Assembly: GCF_023078275.1 (NCBI RefSeq)
Contig: NC_062984.1
Coordinates: forward strand, 22,285,847 to 22,349,846
Source: Leguminivora glycinivorella
Taxonomy: Eukaryota > Arthropoda > Insecta > Lepidoptera > Tortricidae
Length of the DNA: 64,000 bases
Direction: 5' to 3'
Each line of letters begins with the position of its first letter. Within the stretch, counting starts at the first letter, position 1. The notes below the pieces were generated by a model that saw only the letters and a program-made list of their open reading frames with translations, was not told the origin of the DNA and made no database searches. The position numbers were made by a program, and so were the translations under genes. Below, piece after piece: positions 32,948 through 44,669 of this stretch.

Positions 32948-33296
32948 TACATGTAAAGTGGGGGCTGATATTTTTTTTCATTCCAACCCCAACATGTGAT
33001 ATATTGTTGGATAGGTATTTAAAAATGAATAAGGGTTTACTAAGATCGTTAATTTTTTGATAATATTAATATTTTCGGAAATAATCGCTCCTAAAGGAAA
33101 AAAAAGTGCGTCCCCCCCCTCTAACTTTTGAACCATATGTTTAAAAAATATGAAAAAAATCACAAAAGTAGAACTTTATAAAGACTTTCTAGGAAAATTG
33201 TTTTGAACTTAATAGGTTCAGTAGTTTTTGAGAAAAATACGGAAAACTACGGAACCCTACACTGAGCGTGGCCCGACACGCTCTTGGCCGGTTTTT
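32948..33296 (+). repeat. Repeat family C, 5'-truncated
   Basis: It starts at CTACATGTAAAGTGGGGGC and runs to CACGCTCTTGGCCGGTTTTT. The first 230 bp of the family are missing. Confidence 0.82.
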
Positions 33297-34144
33297 AAAG
33301 GTAGATCGGATGTACCAAACAGGATAAATGTTCTAAATTATGCTCGTTTTTCCGAGCCTCTTTACGTAACATCATTTATTTATTTATTGGTAGGTAAACG
33401 GTATCATAAGATACTTTAAGATGCCTTTGATCGATTAATACCTATCCGTGTCCTTATAAGTCTAGCTGAGCATTTCTTTTTTTTTGCCATATTTTTTTAT
33501 TTTGATTTTTTTAGGGTATTTTAGGTCAGTTGTACCTACTCAGAATCACGAGTACCTTCAATCTCACTGGGAGACAAAAAGTGTCCCAGGATTTCCATAC
33601 ATATTTGTTGCTTTCCTCTCTCTCTCTTCCTGGACAAACCACACAGCATGTACGGAAAATGGTAACGAAATAAGAAAACATCGTATGGGACAATTTTTTT
33701 AACTACTAGGATTAAAAAAGCTAGTGATTCTGAGTAGAAATAGCATAATTTTTTTCAAAAATATCACATTTCATAAAAGTGGCAAAAAAATGAAATGCTC
33801 AGCTAAAGTGTTATCCGTGCAATGATAATAAACATTCAGAACATAATTTCGCATCCCATTTTACTGTCTTCAGAGGCAGCGGGAACTAGAATTTATTGCA
33901 ACGATTACCTCTACAAACCATGAATGGAGCAGGAAGAGTCTATTTCTGACTCATATGGCTATTGGACTATTACTATAGTACACAATTGACCAGTGATTTG
34001 ATTGCAGGAAAGTGCCCTACTATTATTGCTAAGTGTGATTTTGATCACGCGACTCAGTGAGGAGGCGAATGGCGAAAAAAAGCTACGGACTTCCGAAAGA
34101 AAGGCTCTAAGTCTGTCCCCAAACCTATTGACACACACCTTCCA
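33297..34144. other. Non-coding, possible worn inverted-repeat element 33535-33745
   Basis: CTACTCAGAATCACGA near 33535 and GTGATTCTGAGTAG near 33723 are inverted. Nothing else recognised. Confidence 0.35.
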
Positions 34145-34240
34145 ACACAAGCCTTCTTGAGCTTACCGCGGGCCTCAGTCAATCTGTGTAAGAATGTCCA
34201 ATAATATTTATTTATTTTTATTTATTTATTGACGCGGATT
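34145..34240 (+). repeat. SINE family B, 3' end only
   Basis: ACAAGCCTTCTTGAGCTTAC, CAATCTGTGTAAGAATGTCC and a TATTTATTTATTTTTATTTA tail match the end of the SINE at 19721. Confidence 0.65.
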
Positions 34241-34429
34241 CGGCTTTCGCAGACCTGCAAAAAGCGCTCGTTAAGTAGTATGAATAAGCGTAAGCATATG
34301 TTCAGCGACGACCAAGCGTAATCATTTTCATACTAATGAGTGATTTTTGGTTGGTTAGAGCCGCTAGCCGATACCGTGTGTCGCTAGGTTTGGGGAAACC
34401 CTAAGTTGTGAACTTTCCGGGATTGTGTA

Positions 34430-34830
34430 CAAAATATCATAAATCATATTCGCACTAAGCGTTTCGCTTCAACATTTCTTTTGCGAACCGCCAAGGAGTG
34501 GAATGCCCTGCCTGTGTCTGTGTTTCCGCGTGTGTACAATCAGGTCTCTTTAAAGCAAGAGTAAATAGGTATCTCATAGGTATTTAAGCATGCTCCACCG
34601 TAGACCGCATCATCACTTACCATCAGGGTGCGTAGCCGAATGGCACAAACGCTCACGAAACGCTCACGAAACGAAACGCTAGTAGATATCTATCTCTATC
34701 GCTCTTGCGTATTGGCGCGACAGAGCCAGACTATCTTTCGCGGCGTTTCGCGTCGGAAAAATGCCATTCGGCTACGGGGCCAGGTGTGATCGTGGTCATT
34801 CGTCTACCTATTCATACTAAAAAAACCAAA
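34430..34830 (+). repeat. LINE 3' fragment split by MITE-1
   Basis: The plus strand encodes R-T-A-K-E-W-N-A-L-P-V-S-V-F then, after a frameshift, SFKARVNRYLIGI, the C-terminus of a Jockey-like ORF2. The 3' UTR is interrupted at 34628..34780 and resumes as TGTGATCGTGGTCATTCGTC. Confidence 0.6.
34628..34780 (+). mobile_element. MITE-1 copy with CAGG duplication
   Basis: 153 bp, GTGCGTAGCCGAATGGCAC to GCCATTCGGCTACGGGGC, flanked by CAGG at 34624-34627 and 34781-34784. Same length and same duplicated tetramer as the copy at 10392. Confidence 0.88.
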
Positions 34831-36039
34831 ACCACCAGTCAGCCAGCATAGATCCTTCGGCCATATTACCGTAATTTCTACTGGTCGTGTCGGACTCGGA
34901 CCTGCACGACAATTGCAGCGACCTTTGGAGTGAAAAATTGTCAGTTCGTGACCCTAATATGTCCGGTGGATACACTTCCTTCGCGGCCTCTATGTCAAGT
35001 TAGGGTTTACGCTATTCAGGTAGGTGGATCAGATATAATTCTCACAATTTGGTTTAGACCCCTGTCGAAATGGTTGTTAAATGGTTTAAAAGACCATTTA
35101 AATTAGGTTACACACCTTTGATAGTAGCTCAATTTCGTATGATTGGATTAGAACAAGTACGACGTCTCACGACACGGTCAATTCGCGGTTGACTCACCCG
35201 ATCTTCATGATAGATTGTGTCGTTCACAAAGACGGGCGACTTGACTAGTAATGTCATGTAATTAAAGGTTTTATTTAACAAATCAGAGCGTCATACTGGA
35301 GGACACGAAATAGGGGGGAACTTGGTCAAGATGAACCGACAGGCATTGTGGGCTTCAAGGGAACTATACCTTCCATGCTATTTTATTCCTGTAGCGTTAC
35401 TATAAATATCGACGAGGGTACCTTACTGTCTTGTAAAATGTAAATAGCCGTCATAGAAAGTGAAGTAGAGTTGCTTAAAATGTGTTTTTATGCAATTACA
35501 ATTATTTTTATTCGTATGTAATCATTCATAAGAGTGCCCTTTGATATATCATTTTAATTCCGATGTCAGAGTATGTTCGATTTGACCTCTTCATTTCTCA
35601 ACCTTGTCGTGTCATGACCACCTAAAATGCGCAAATTGTTACTCAATCACATCAAAACCCATAATTATTAGCACCATACAATTAAGTTAAGTGAGTACCA
35701 ATTATTTTTAGTGTTCGCGTAATTCGATGGTCAAGTGATCCATGTGTTGGTATAGTCGATAAGACACCAAAAATGGCGCGAAATTAAAATTTTCTTTGGG
35801 AATCATTTCTTTCCATTCATTGTGGATTTCCTACTTTTCGCATTTTTATCGTTATACACTATTTAATAAAATTTTTGTTGTCGGATGAAGTTTTCTTCAG
35901 TGTTTTTACTATTTAGACGTGTAAACATTTAGGGCTGATACAGTTTATAATACAATATTTATAAAATGCATATAACAACTTTACAATACCAATAGGGTTT
36001 TAGTCATATTTTTACAATAAACATTCTACAATTTACATA
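34831..36039. other. Non-coding; short family D edge near 35765-35810
   Basis: CACCAAAAATGGCGCGAAAT matches the left edge of family D. No exon seen. Confidence 0.4.
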
Positions 36040-36325
36040 CATACATACAATCACGCCTGTATCCCATGAAGGGGTAGGCAGAGCACATGAAACTACTTAA
36101 GTTTCAGTCTTGCAAAACTCCACTCTTTGTAAATAAGCCAAATAAGGGGTTCCACTCTTGGCAAATAAGGGGTTGACAGAAAACGAAACTGTGACATTGC
36201 AGTGACAGGTTACCAGCATCTCGCCTACGCCACAATTTATCCCATATCCCACAGTCGCCTTCTATGACACCCACGGGAAGAAAGGGGGTGGTGAAATTCT
36301 TAACCCGCCACCACACGGGAAATTT
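36040..36325 (-). repeat. Repeat family A, near full length
   Basis: From ATACATACAATCACGCCTGT through GAAGGGGTAGGCAGAGCACA to GGTGGTGAAATTCTTAACCC, the reverse complement of 1919..2165. Confidence 0.8.
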
Positions 36326-37272
36326 ACATACATATTTCTACAATTTAAGAATATTTATGAGTTTACTGACAATCAGTCATTACTTTTTGGAAATTAAACC
36401 TTCACCCCTATATTTTAACTCAATGTTTTGAATAAATGTCTATTAAATCCCACAAAACCTTTATTATAACTTAATGTCACTATGTACCTAGTTATAATAC
36501 ACGTCCAGAAATCTCAGAACGCGATAGGCACCCGACAGAGCTTTAGAAGGTTATGGGCCACACGTACTGTCGTGAATGTAATGTATGTCATAATAGCCTT
36601 TTATCCTGTTACCTCTACTTAGTATTTATGACTAGCCCAAGCTACCTGACTAAAGCATTAGAAATAGACAACTCGGTAATAAGGACTGTCAATCTGTGTC
36701 TGCGACACAGTCGCGAATGTCGCGGTCAAAGTCTGAACATCAAGGGTTAAGGCACATCTCGGACACTGGCGATCAAATATATGAAAGAGGCGCGTTCCTA
36801 GCACACATTCTAAGCTCGTGTAGGTAAACGCGTACCATGCATGTATGAGTGCATGAGATATTACAGGTTGACTGTTCGCGTTTTTGACAGGCGGTAACTG
36901 TGAGGTAACCGAGAGGGGGTGGGCGGCACTTTCAGCGGGGAGCGGGAGTGGCCATACTGTACGATAGTACTCTTTATTATAAGTAAACAGGTGGTTAAGG
37001 TTAACTTGTCACTAAAAAATTCAAATTTTCTATGGGACGCTAACCTTCGCCCTACATTTTCAATATTTGTCGATTTCAAAAATATCACTAATTTTCTCAA
37101 AATCCTTTGCATTGTGGTGAAAAACATATAGGTTCTTATTATTAAGATGTGCAGTGAATAAGATCAAATAACTCTGCATCTAATGATTAAAAACTCAACT
37201 TTCTAAGGAAGGAATTTAACAAAAATCGCGAAATTACTAAAATCGCGAAGCGTCTGCACTTAACTGTAGGCC
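36326..37272. other. Non-coding; family D fragment at about 36995-37100
   Basis: TTCTATGGGACGCTAACCTT and TTCGCCCTACATTTTCAATA are family D. No supported exon. Confidence 0.4.
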
Positions 37273-37396
37273 TAGCACATGATGGCCGCGAGAGTATCTC
37301 GCCGCGAGATAGATGACACGTCTTTTTCTAACTGTATTAATGACATAAGGACGGGTCTATCTCGCGGCGACATACTCTCGCGGCAATCATGTGCTA
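37273..37396. mobile_element. MITE-9 (TAGCACATGAT ends)
   Basis: TAGCACATGATGGCCGCGAG and CTCGCGGCAATCATGTGCTA are inverted; inward GCCGCGAGATAGA and TCTATCTCGCGGC also pair. 124 bp. Confidence 0.8.
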
Positions 37397-37544
37397 ACCC
37401 TGCTGGAGACCGAAGAGCTGAGGACTTCATCGCACAACGTATCAGAATTACAATAAAGCGAGGAAATGCCGACAGCATCCTTGGTAAGGCAGCAGCAGCA
37501 GGCTTGGCAAGGGCCTATTTTAGATATAAGCAAGCTATTAAAGC
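37397..37544 (+). pseudogene. Fragment of the same retroelement C-terminus as at 58.3-59.1 kb
   Basis: The frame reads DFIAQRIRITIKRGNADSIL, which matches LVQRISLAIQRGNAAGILGT near the end of the ORF at 58338..59105. Only the last 50 or so codons remain, squeezed between MITE-9 and another MITE. Confidence 0.55.
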
Positions 37545-37772
37545 TCGGCCACACTAGAGCATTTTGCACATGGTTGCTTGTATTGTAAGCCTATATTTTG
37601 CAACTCTTGTTCTATAAACTTCTAATAAGTATTGAATGACACATAAGAAATCAGAACAACATTTTGGAATAAAAGAATTAGCATGCGCGCTGTGTTATGT
37701 GTGACCGCGCGAGCGTATGCAGAGCGGCTGCTCCGCTGACGCTACGCTATCAAAACGCCCTAGTGTGGCCGA
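37545..37772. mobile_element. MITE-10 (TCGGCCACACTAG ends)
   Basis: TCGGCCACACTAGAGCATTT and CAAAACGCCCTAGTGTGGCCGA-type ends are inverted repeats around about 228 bp containing GCGAGCGTATGCAGAGCGGC. Confidence 0.75.
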
Positions 37773-38346
37773 ACCTAAATTTTACATAGGCTTAGTTTCT
37801 GTAATTTATTAACGCAAAAAAACTGCGCTTTCTATGGACACTGCCAGTCTTTATTTCTAAGTATCTCCAATACACACTCAAGAATCCAGCTTACATCTAA
37901 ATTCCTAGATACCGCTCGATTTACGACCACACTTTTCCACACATCCCAATCTATTTACAATTTGTAACTTATCTCTGGGACGTAAGATTTCAAATCGCAC
38001 TCGTTTTAAACTTTGTAATCGGGTACTTGCGAAGTTGTAAAGGTAGTTTAGTAGACACGTTGTCCGTGTAACAGGCTGAGTAAATAGGACCTGAGGCCAT
38101 TCGCTTAATGAAAACAGTATTTTACTGGGTACGCTTTGTTTTTGTTAAGTATTCATTACTTTAACTAGGTTTTGAGAAGAATATAATTCTCTCGCGAATT
38201 CGAAAATCGTCGTTACAACTTTCAGTTCCATTTAAGTATGTTTCAGGGATTTATTTTCAAAAATTGTTAGTAGGGAATTGATTCAAAATATTGAAAGACT
38301 AGTTATATCTGAGGTTCTTTATTTGACGAGCTTTTTCTCTTTATCG
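37773..38346. other. Non-coding, nothing recognised
   Basis: No supported exon or repeat. Confidence 0.4.
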
Positions 38347-38452
38347 GATGTAGGAAGGATGGCAAATGCAAATGTCCAAGATGGCGCCTTTATTACATAG
38401 GATAAGATATCGGTCCTACATCCGATATCGGATCGGATAAAAACGCACTCAT
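38347..38452. repeat. Partial MITE-3 copy
   Basis: CAAGATGGCGCCTTTATTAC and TATCGGATCGGATAAAAACGCAC-type end match 12601..12730; the left end is shortened. Confidence 0.65.
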
Positions 38453-39164
38453 CAGGCTTTGTATTCAATGACGTCTTCAAGTAAAAGATACCACACCTTC
38501 GACAACAATAAAGACAGTTTGCTAGAGTTGCTACATGAATTGCTTACTTGTTAAAGCGACTATATGCTACCTTCTAAGACCTGGAACTCCAAGAAGAATT
38601 AGTTTTCTTTTTGAATTTGGAACCTTTTGTTACTCAATAAAAGTTCAACATGTTGAAACATGTGCAAATATTTGTACACGACGACTAAGGAGGTTAAGCT
38701 ACGGTATATGGTACATTTTGATAGAAATCAACACATACAAAGTACGATTACACATGTTTCATTCATTTACAATTCAAATGCATTTACTGTTTACTAAGTA
38801 CAATAATATGTAATTCAACGCCTAGTGCGAGTAAACACTGAGTTGTATATTATTTCAGCTGACTTTATCAGGTAGCAAATATTATTTCATTTTGAATCAA
38901 CTAGAAAATAGAAATGTTTAGAAGCAGCAAATATGCGAAGTGTGATAGATAAGTTTAGTACAGTCCGCAACGCAGTATCAAGTTATACATATTTATTCCG
39001 TCTGTAAATTATACATATTTGTTCCGTTTGTATGTAATGGAAGGATTGCCACGGAAGACCAGCGTTAAAGTATCCAAAAGGTACCTTGACACCAAGCTGA
39101 GTGGAAACCTTTTCAGTGACGTTTTATTTCAATTTTTGTGACATGTTTTTGTAATTTATATAAT
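38453..39164. other. Non-coding, nothing recognised
   Basis: The open frame at 38535-38813 has no recognisable domain, and its AT-rich codon use is that of random sequence. Confidence 0.35.
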
Positions 39165-39239
39165 AGAATAAAAAAACTTTATTCAGGACGCTTAAACATT
39201 TATATTGTTTAAGCGTCCTGAATAAAGTTTTTTTATTCT
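39165..39239. repeat. Perfect 75-bp hairpin
   Basis: AGAATAAAAAAACTTTATTC...CGCTTAAACA pairs base for base with the following TGTTTAAGCG...GAATAAAGTTTTTTTATTCT around a TTTATAT-type loop. It could be a tiny MITE or a tail-to-tail duplication of a LINE end (both arms carry AATAAAG). Confidence 0.8.
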
Positions 39240-39589
39240 ATTCTATTCTATAAGTTATGAATGACGGATCACACTATAGGAAAATACCAGTCAGAACACT
39301 GTTGACGTTGACACATTGTTTTATCTACGCTACTATTAGGTACAGATGCTGACTGTCCCTTCTGCGGTGTCAACTAAGTTTATTGGTAAATTCTAATAAT
39401 GTTTCATGGTAAACAGTCTTGTTGATGTTACGGATCAACTAATGCCTTCATTTTTGGCAGTTCTTGCTTCGGGAGATGTGGCAAACAGGACTGGGTATAT
39501 TTAGACTTGAGACTCTGAAAATACCAGTATCTCATTCATTAGACTTTGTCCTCCATTCACCTTTATTAGTAAGCTCTGGCAGGGAAGCA
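39240..39589. other. Non-coding
   Basis: Nothing recognised. Confidence 0.4.
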
Positions 39590-39698
39590 TGGTCGCGCGA
39601 TAAATGATAAAACATCAGGCCACCCCTATCGCACTTTTTGTAAACGCGGTAGCGACGGCCAGATGTTTTATCATTTATCGCGTGACCATACTTGCCTG
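39590..39698. mobile_element. Small hairpin MITE
   Basis: CAGGGAAGCATGGTCGCGCG and CGCGTGACCATACTTGCCTG, with the inner GATAAATGATAAAACATC/GATGTTTTATCATTTATC, are inverted around a short loop. Confidence 0.8.
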
Positions 39699-41179
39699 CC
39701 TGGGGTACTTTGTACTTTATCTCAAGATACTTTGAATTTATGAAATAATCCTACTTTTAAATGACTACATAAATAATGTAGGTATACGTACCAACTTCAT
39801 CAACATAAAGGACACAAATTCTCTTCAGAAATCACGCAGCTTCAAAATATATCAAACTATTGCCATTCTCGTTTGAAAAAAGAACCTTTTATTTTTAAAC
39901 TTCCTCGCGGGATTTCGAACACTTCCCGTTTTGAAAAAGGAACAGATTGTTTTTAATTTTTGTGCGTGGCTGAATTCACTAGGGCTGCACCATCGTACCG
40001 GTTTTTGGCGAGCGTTCAGATCGCCAGGATACTGTGGACTGGCAATGCGTGCGGAGTCCGCCGGTACCTACTCCAATTGTGGACCGCGATTATTTGTTAA
40101 CTAGCCACGCGCTCGGAAACAATTGACGGTGTTCGCTGTTGGCCTTTGCAGATAAGATTTTATGCCCATTTTGCTGCAGATTGTGCAGGGCCACTGGATC
40201 AGGTTAAGTTTTTTAGTGACCATAGAGTAATATACCATAGATTCGTTAAAGAGTAGAGCTGCAAAAGTGTAGGATTTGCCTTCAGGCATTTTCACAGTTC
40301 AAACCTAATTTGTCTCTCCTTAAGCCTATCTGAGAGAATTTATAGGATGTCCAATACCCAATTAAGAGTATTTTAGTGCGCTTTACAATCTTTTATTTAA
40401 CTTTTAATATTTGTATAAGTAGGTATGTACCCAATTAACATTATTCGAATGAGAATGTTTACATACATATTTAAATGTGTATCATTTGAGTTACAGTACA
40501 ATATTAAGCTACTTACCTACTTAAACTATTTGTATGGACACAGGAAGTGGCGGTGATGTGTGAAGGTACCTCATTAAAAAATGTCAGTAACTACATTATT
40601 TCTCCTTAGATGCATTTTCACCTTCGTCATAAATATGAAATAGCAACTTACACAAATATGCATAGCGCGATCCCACATAGCATTCCCAACGCCTCCGTGT
40701 TGCCACTTGTCACTTGTCAAGTCGATTGTTCGACACCTTTTGTCGAGCCGTCCCATTTGTCGCCCGTCTTGTCAATCATTCAAACATGCTACCTGACCAG
40801 TTTAGGAAGACCTCTACCTACAAACTCTTTGGAATAAGGAGACGGCCATATTGTTTGGTCGTTGTGTAACAGTTTCATAACCAATTGAAGTAGAGAAATG
40901 AGTTTTATGAATAATGAGTGGTAGTTTTTTTCGATTGGACAGCTTCAGGTATATTTTTGGGTTAATTGGTTTGTTTTAAATAACTAAAATCGGTTTATAT
41001 AGGTACTGAGTTCTTCAATCTTCCGAAAAAAATCTTGATTTCATACTTCGGACGCAAACCCTGCCCCCTACAGTGCTTACGTAATGCTTGAACGGGGCTT
41101 TATCAGCAAAATAGTAATAACATTTACTGTTATTTTATATTTACTATACTTTGAGTTTCCACCCTACCTAAATAGTAAC
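39699..41179. other. Non-coding, nothing firm
   Basis: Frames at 40101-40295 (minus) and 40574-40837 lack splice or start support. No recognised repeat. Confidence 0.4.
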
Positions 41180-41410
41180 CTGTGTGGTGGGTTAAGAATT
41201 TTACCACCCCCTTCCCTCCCGTGGGTGTCGTAGAAGGCGACTGTGGGATATGGGTTAAATTGTGGCGTAAGCAAGAGGCCGGCAACCTGTCACTGCAATG
41301 TCATCGTTTCGTTTTCATTCAACCCCTTATTTGCCAAGAGTTGCACTGAAGCTTTAGTAGTTTCATGTGCTCTGCCTACCCCTTTATGGGATACAGGCGT
41401 GATTGTATGT
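41180..41410 (+). repeat. Repeat family A, near full length
   Basis: GTGTGGTGGGTTAAGAATTT through CCGTGGGTGTCGTAGAAGGC to GGATACAGGCGTGATTGTAT. Confidence 0.8.
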
Positions 41411-41586
41411 AAGTATGTATATTTAAGTTTCCATCTAAACAAGAAAAGTCAATGCGATTTTTTCCTTCCTCGCTCGCCGGATTAAATCAAAGCACTTTAA
41501 AAGTAGTAAAATTTTTAATGAATCATCACTGCAGCTGCCGTGTTGAATTTCAATAAATAATCGCACAGCAACACTTTAGACCAGTG

Positions 41587-41702
41587 CCCCATTTCTCAAA
41601 ACTGAAAGTTACAAGTTACAAGCGGAAATCTCCTTCCAACTTGTCATATTAGACATTGACTACCACTTGTAAAATGTAACTTGTAGCGTTGAGAAATGGG
41701 AC
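41587..41702. mobile_element. Small MITE
   Basis: The ends CCCCATTTCTCAAAAC and GTTGAGAAATGGGACC and the inner AAGTTACAAG/CTTGTAAAATGTAACTTG are inverted. Confidence 0.65.
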
Positions 41703-42060
41703 CCTGACCTAGCCAACGTCATTATTAACATTATCATAGCTAGTTCTCTATATCGTTCCACCGTATTGGCACGACAGAGCCAGCTAGCTACGGTAACAAT
41801 ATGAGCGTAAGCCATGCGTAAGCTATTGTGACGCTGAGGTACAGTCAGCATTAACGCCTTTAAAACTTGTTGTAAGTAGGTAATCAGATAATATGGGCAC
41901 CAGCTGGTCGGGCAAGTTTGTTGCTGTTACTAGGTTACTACCTACCTTACACAGAATTAGACGATAAGTAAATAATCGCCAACAAACTGTCATACAGTTT
42001 AGCGAAAATACTATAATTAGAATAATACTGTGTAACCTTCGTTGAGTAAATAAATTTAAA

Positions 42061-42180
42061 AATGTCACAGTTTCGTTTTCTTCCAACCCCTTATTTCCCA
42101 AGAGTGGCACTGAAGCTTTAGTAGTTTCATGTGCTCTGCCTACCCCTTTATGTTATACAGGCGTGATTGTATGTATGTAA
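42061..42180 (+). repeat. Repeat family A, 3' half
   Basis: AATGTCACAGTTTCGTTTTC to TACAGGCGTGATTGTATGTA; the 5' half is missing. Confidence 0.75.
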
Positions 42181-42356
42181 ATTTTAAAAAAAAGTAGCGG
42201 ATCATTACAACGCGGAAATAATTGTCATTCTGTAACTGCTGAATAAGAGATGCGTGTCCAAACTGTCCAAACATAAAGAATACCTAATAAAATTTTGACA
42301 AATGCTTTCTGATAATGAAACTACCGTGAGACACTGACATATTAAACATGTAAAGT

Positions 42357-42481
42357 CGGGTAACTCACGTAAAATTGTCGAAGGTCGCTCGACATGTTTT
42401 GCGCGTGCTCAATGAAAATGCTCCTCGTTACGGAGCGAAACATGTCGAGCGGCCTTCGACAATTTTACTTGAGTTACCCGA
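42357..42481. repeat. Palindromic element (GTCGAAGGNCGCTCGACATG)
   Basis: CGGGTAACTCACGTAAAATT...GGTCGCTCGACATGTTTTGC pairs with GCGAAACATGTCGAGCGGCC...AATTTTACTTGAGTTACCCG. It contains a small stem GCTCCTCGTTACGGAGC followed by GAAAC. Confidence 0.7.
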
Positions 42482-43890
42482 TTTTTAACCGTCGCCTCAT
42501 ATCTCAAGAAGGACGGTTATCAAGTCGTCTGTATGTTTTTTATTTTTTTTATTTTTTATGTTTGTTCCTCGATATCTCCGTCGTGCCTGGACCGATTTTG
42601 AAATTTTTTTTTTGATTGAATGTATGTATATACATACAGATTGGTCCCATTTTTCTCAGAACCCAGTTCTGATGATGGGATCCTGGAGAAATCGAGGGAA
42701 CTCCTCAAATCTGAAAGGCATACATATGGTGATTTTTGTGTTAATAAAGGAACAGCATGCATTTAGGTACGGAACAGTGACATTTGGTGCAGTGGAACTG
42801 CTGATGATGGCCAGAACGGAACTCTTCAAATCTGAACGGCACGCTTATAGTGACTTGGGTATTTTTATACGAACAGCATGCACTTTCATACAGAACAGTG
42901 ACATTTGGTGCAGTGGAATTTCTGATGATGGTCAGAACCGAACTCCTCAAATCTGAACGGCACGCTTATAGTGACTTTGGTATTTTTATAAGAACAGCAT
43001 GCACTTTCGTCCAGAACAGTGACATTTGGTGCAGTGGAACTGCTGATGATGGCCAGAACCAAACTCCTCAAATCTGAACGGCACGCTTATAGTGACTTTG
43101 CCATTTTTATAAGAACAGCATGCACTTTCGTCCAGAACAGTGACATTTGGTGCAGTGGAATTTCTGATGATGGTCAGAACCGAACTCCTCAAATCTGAAC
43201 GGCACGCTTATAGTGACTTTGGTATTTTTATAAGAACATCATGCACTTTCGTTCAGAACAGTGACATTTGGTGCAGTGGAACTGCTGATGATGGCCAGAA
43301 CCAAACTCCTCAAATCTGAACGGCACGCTTATAGTGACTTTGCCATTTTTATAAGAACAGCATGCACTTTCATCCAGAACAGTGACATTTGGTGCAGTGG
43401 AATTTCTGATGATGGTCAGAACCGAACTCCTCAAATCTGAACGGCATACTTATAGTGACTTTGGTATTTTTATAAGAACAGCATGCACTTTCGTCCAGAA
43501 CAGTGACATTTGGTGCAGTGGAACTGCTGATGATGGCCAGAACCAAACTCCTCAAACCTGAACGGCACACTCATAGTGACTTTGGTATTTTTGTAAGAAA
43601 AGCATGCATTTAAGTTCAGAACAGTGACATTTATTTAGTTATGTTTGTTAAGCATATGTTTTGAAGTCAAAGTTTGTCAAGCTTCGATTTCTTATAATAT
43701 AATCGGATTCATGAGGAATTGAGGAAACTCCTCAAACCTTAACGTTATACGTATATTCATTTGTGTTTCCATCTAATAATTAAAGCATTAAAAGCAGTTT
43801 TAAAAAATACTTACACATTTCTACATAATCCAACATTCGCAAGTAGCTTTCACCAGAACCCGAAAGGCGACGGTTTTTTTTTTCTTAAAA
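42482..43890 (+). repeat. RTE-like LINE 3' region enlarged by an internal tandem array
   Basis: The left part (GACGGTTATCAAGTCGTCTG, TTCCTCGATATCTCCGTCGT) and the right part (GTAGCTTTCACCAGAACCCG, AAGGCGACGGTTTTTTTTTT) read as one interspersed-repeat tail. Between them lies the 121-bp array described separately. Confidence 0.6.
42656..43745 (+). repeat. 121-bp tandem array with alternating A/B units
   Basis: The landmark GTGACATTTGG occurs at 42777, 42898, 43019, 43140, 43261, 43382, 43503 and (worn) 43624, exactly 121 bp apart each time. Units alternate strictly between GGAACTGCTGATGATGGCC (A: 1, 3, 5, 7) and GGAATTTCTGATGATGGTC (B: 2, 4, 6), a 242-bp higher-order repeat. Diverged units lie at both edges. 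The many open frames on both strands are by-products of the repetition. Confidence 0.92.
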
Positions 43891-43912
43891 ATTATACATG
43901 TTAAAAATGCAT

Positions 43913-43996
43913 TCTGGCTCTGTCGAGCTAAAACGCAAGAGCGATAGAGATACATAGCTACGAAACAGACATACGTTTGCGTTTGTGCATTCGGCT
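43913..43996 (-). repeat. MITE-1 fragment, host of the following hAT MITE
   Basis: TCTGGCTCTGTCGAGC, ACGCAAGAGCGATAGAGATA and GTTTGTGCATTCGGCT are the reverse complement of MITE-1. Its last bases (ACGC) appear after the hAT insertion at about 44527. Confidence 0.65.
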
Positions 43997-44518
43997 TAGG
44001 GTTGCAAATAGAAAAAAAAACAAATGTTTTTTATCAGAATTATGAAAAAAAACATGAAAAACGTTGTTTTTTTCTAAATATGTTTTTTTTTTCAGATTAA
44101 CAAATAATACGACAACAACGATTTTAAGCGATTTGTAACGTTTCAATAACAATAACGTACATTTTAATTCGATAAACATTCAGTATGATGCAAACATTTA
44201 TTGCACGGAAATCCCCGACGCGGCGTGGAGCGTGGAGAGGCGGTGATATTGCCAACAGTAAATAGCGACAACTAGTAACTACAGATTGTGTACCTAAATG
44301 TTAGTTTTATAAAACCAGAACTTAAAGTTATTAAATGTAAATTAATGTTAACATAAAGTCTAAAAAATTATAAATACTTTTAGTATTAACTGTAAGTATT
44401 GCAAATTTTGAGATTTCGTCCTTTAGAAAAAACATACTACAGAAAAAACAGTTTTTTTTTTCATGGTTATTTTCCTTTTTTTTAAGCCAGAAAAAGAACC
44501 GTTTTTTTTGCAACCCTA
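43997..44518. mobile_element. hAT-type MITE, second copy
   Basis: 522 bp with TAGGGTTGCAAA / TTTGCAACCCTA ends and the same poly-A/T body as 6011..6529. Flanks ATTCGGCT (43989-43996) and ATTCGACT (44519-44526) match at 7 of 8 positions. Confidence 0.87.
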
Positions 44519-44559
44519 ATTCGACTACGCACACTGTACAGATTAATCTGTAATACATA

Positions 44560-44665
44560 TGTACAATACAATACAAAGCATTTATTCATGGCAAACAAAC
44601 AATACAGACACATTAACAGTTAAAAACATAATATAATATCTGTATGTAGAAAAATTTAAAATTTG
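44560..44665 (-). repeat. LINE 3' tail fragment
   Basis: Minus strand: TGTTTGCCATGAATAAATGC with an AATACAATACAAAG-type terminus. Non-coding. Confidence 0.4.
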
Positions 44666-44669
44666 AAAA

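Noticed and set aside
42357..42481. Hammerhead ribozyme at GCTCCTCGTTACGGAGCGAAAC
   Set aside because: A stem followed by GAAAC is present, but the CUGAUGA core is not; the palindrome alone explains the structure.
42558..43570. Cluster of overlapping ORFs on both strands, looking like a repetitive protein gene
   Set aside because: They are translations of the 121-bp tandem array in several frames and change with each unit; no start, splice or domain support.
42656..43745. CRISPR-like array
   Set aside because: Units are contiguous 121-bp repeats with no unique spacers, in a spliced eukaryotic genome.
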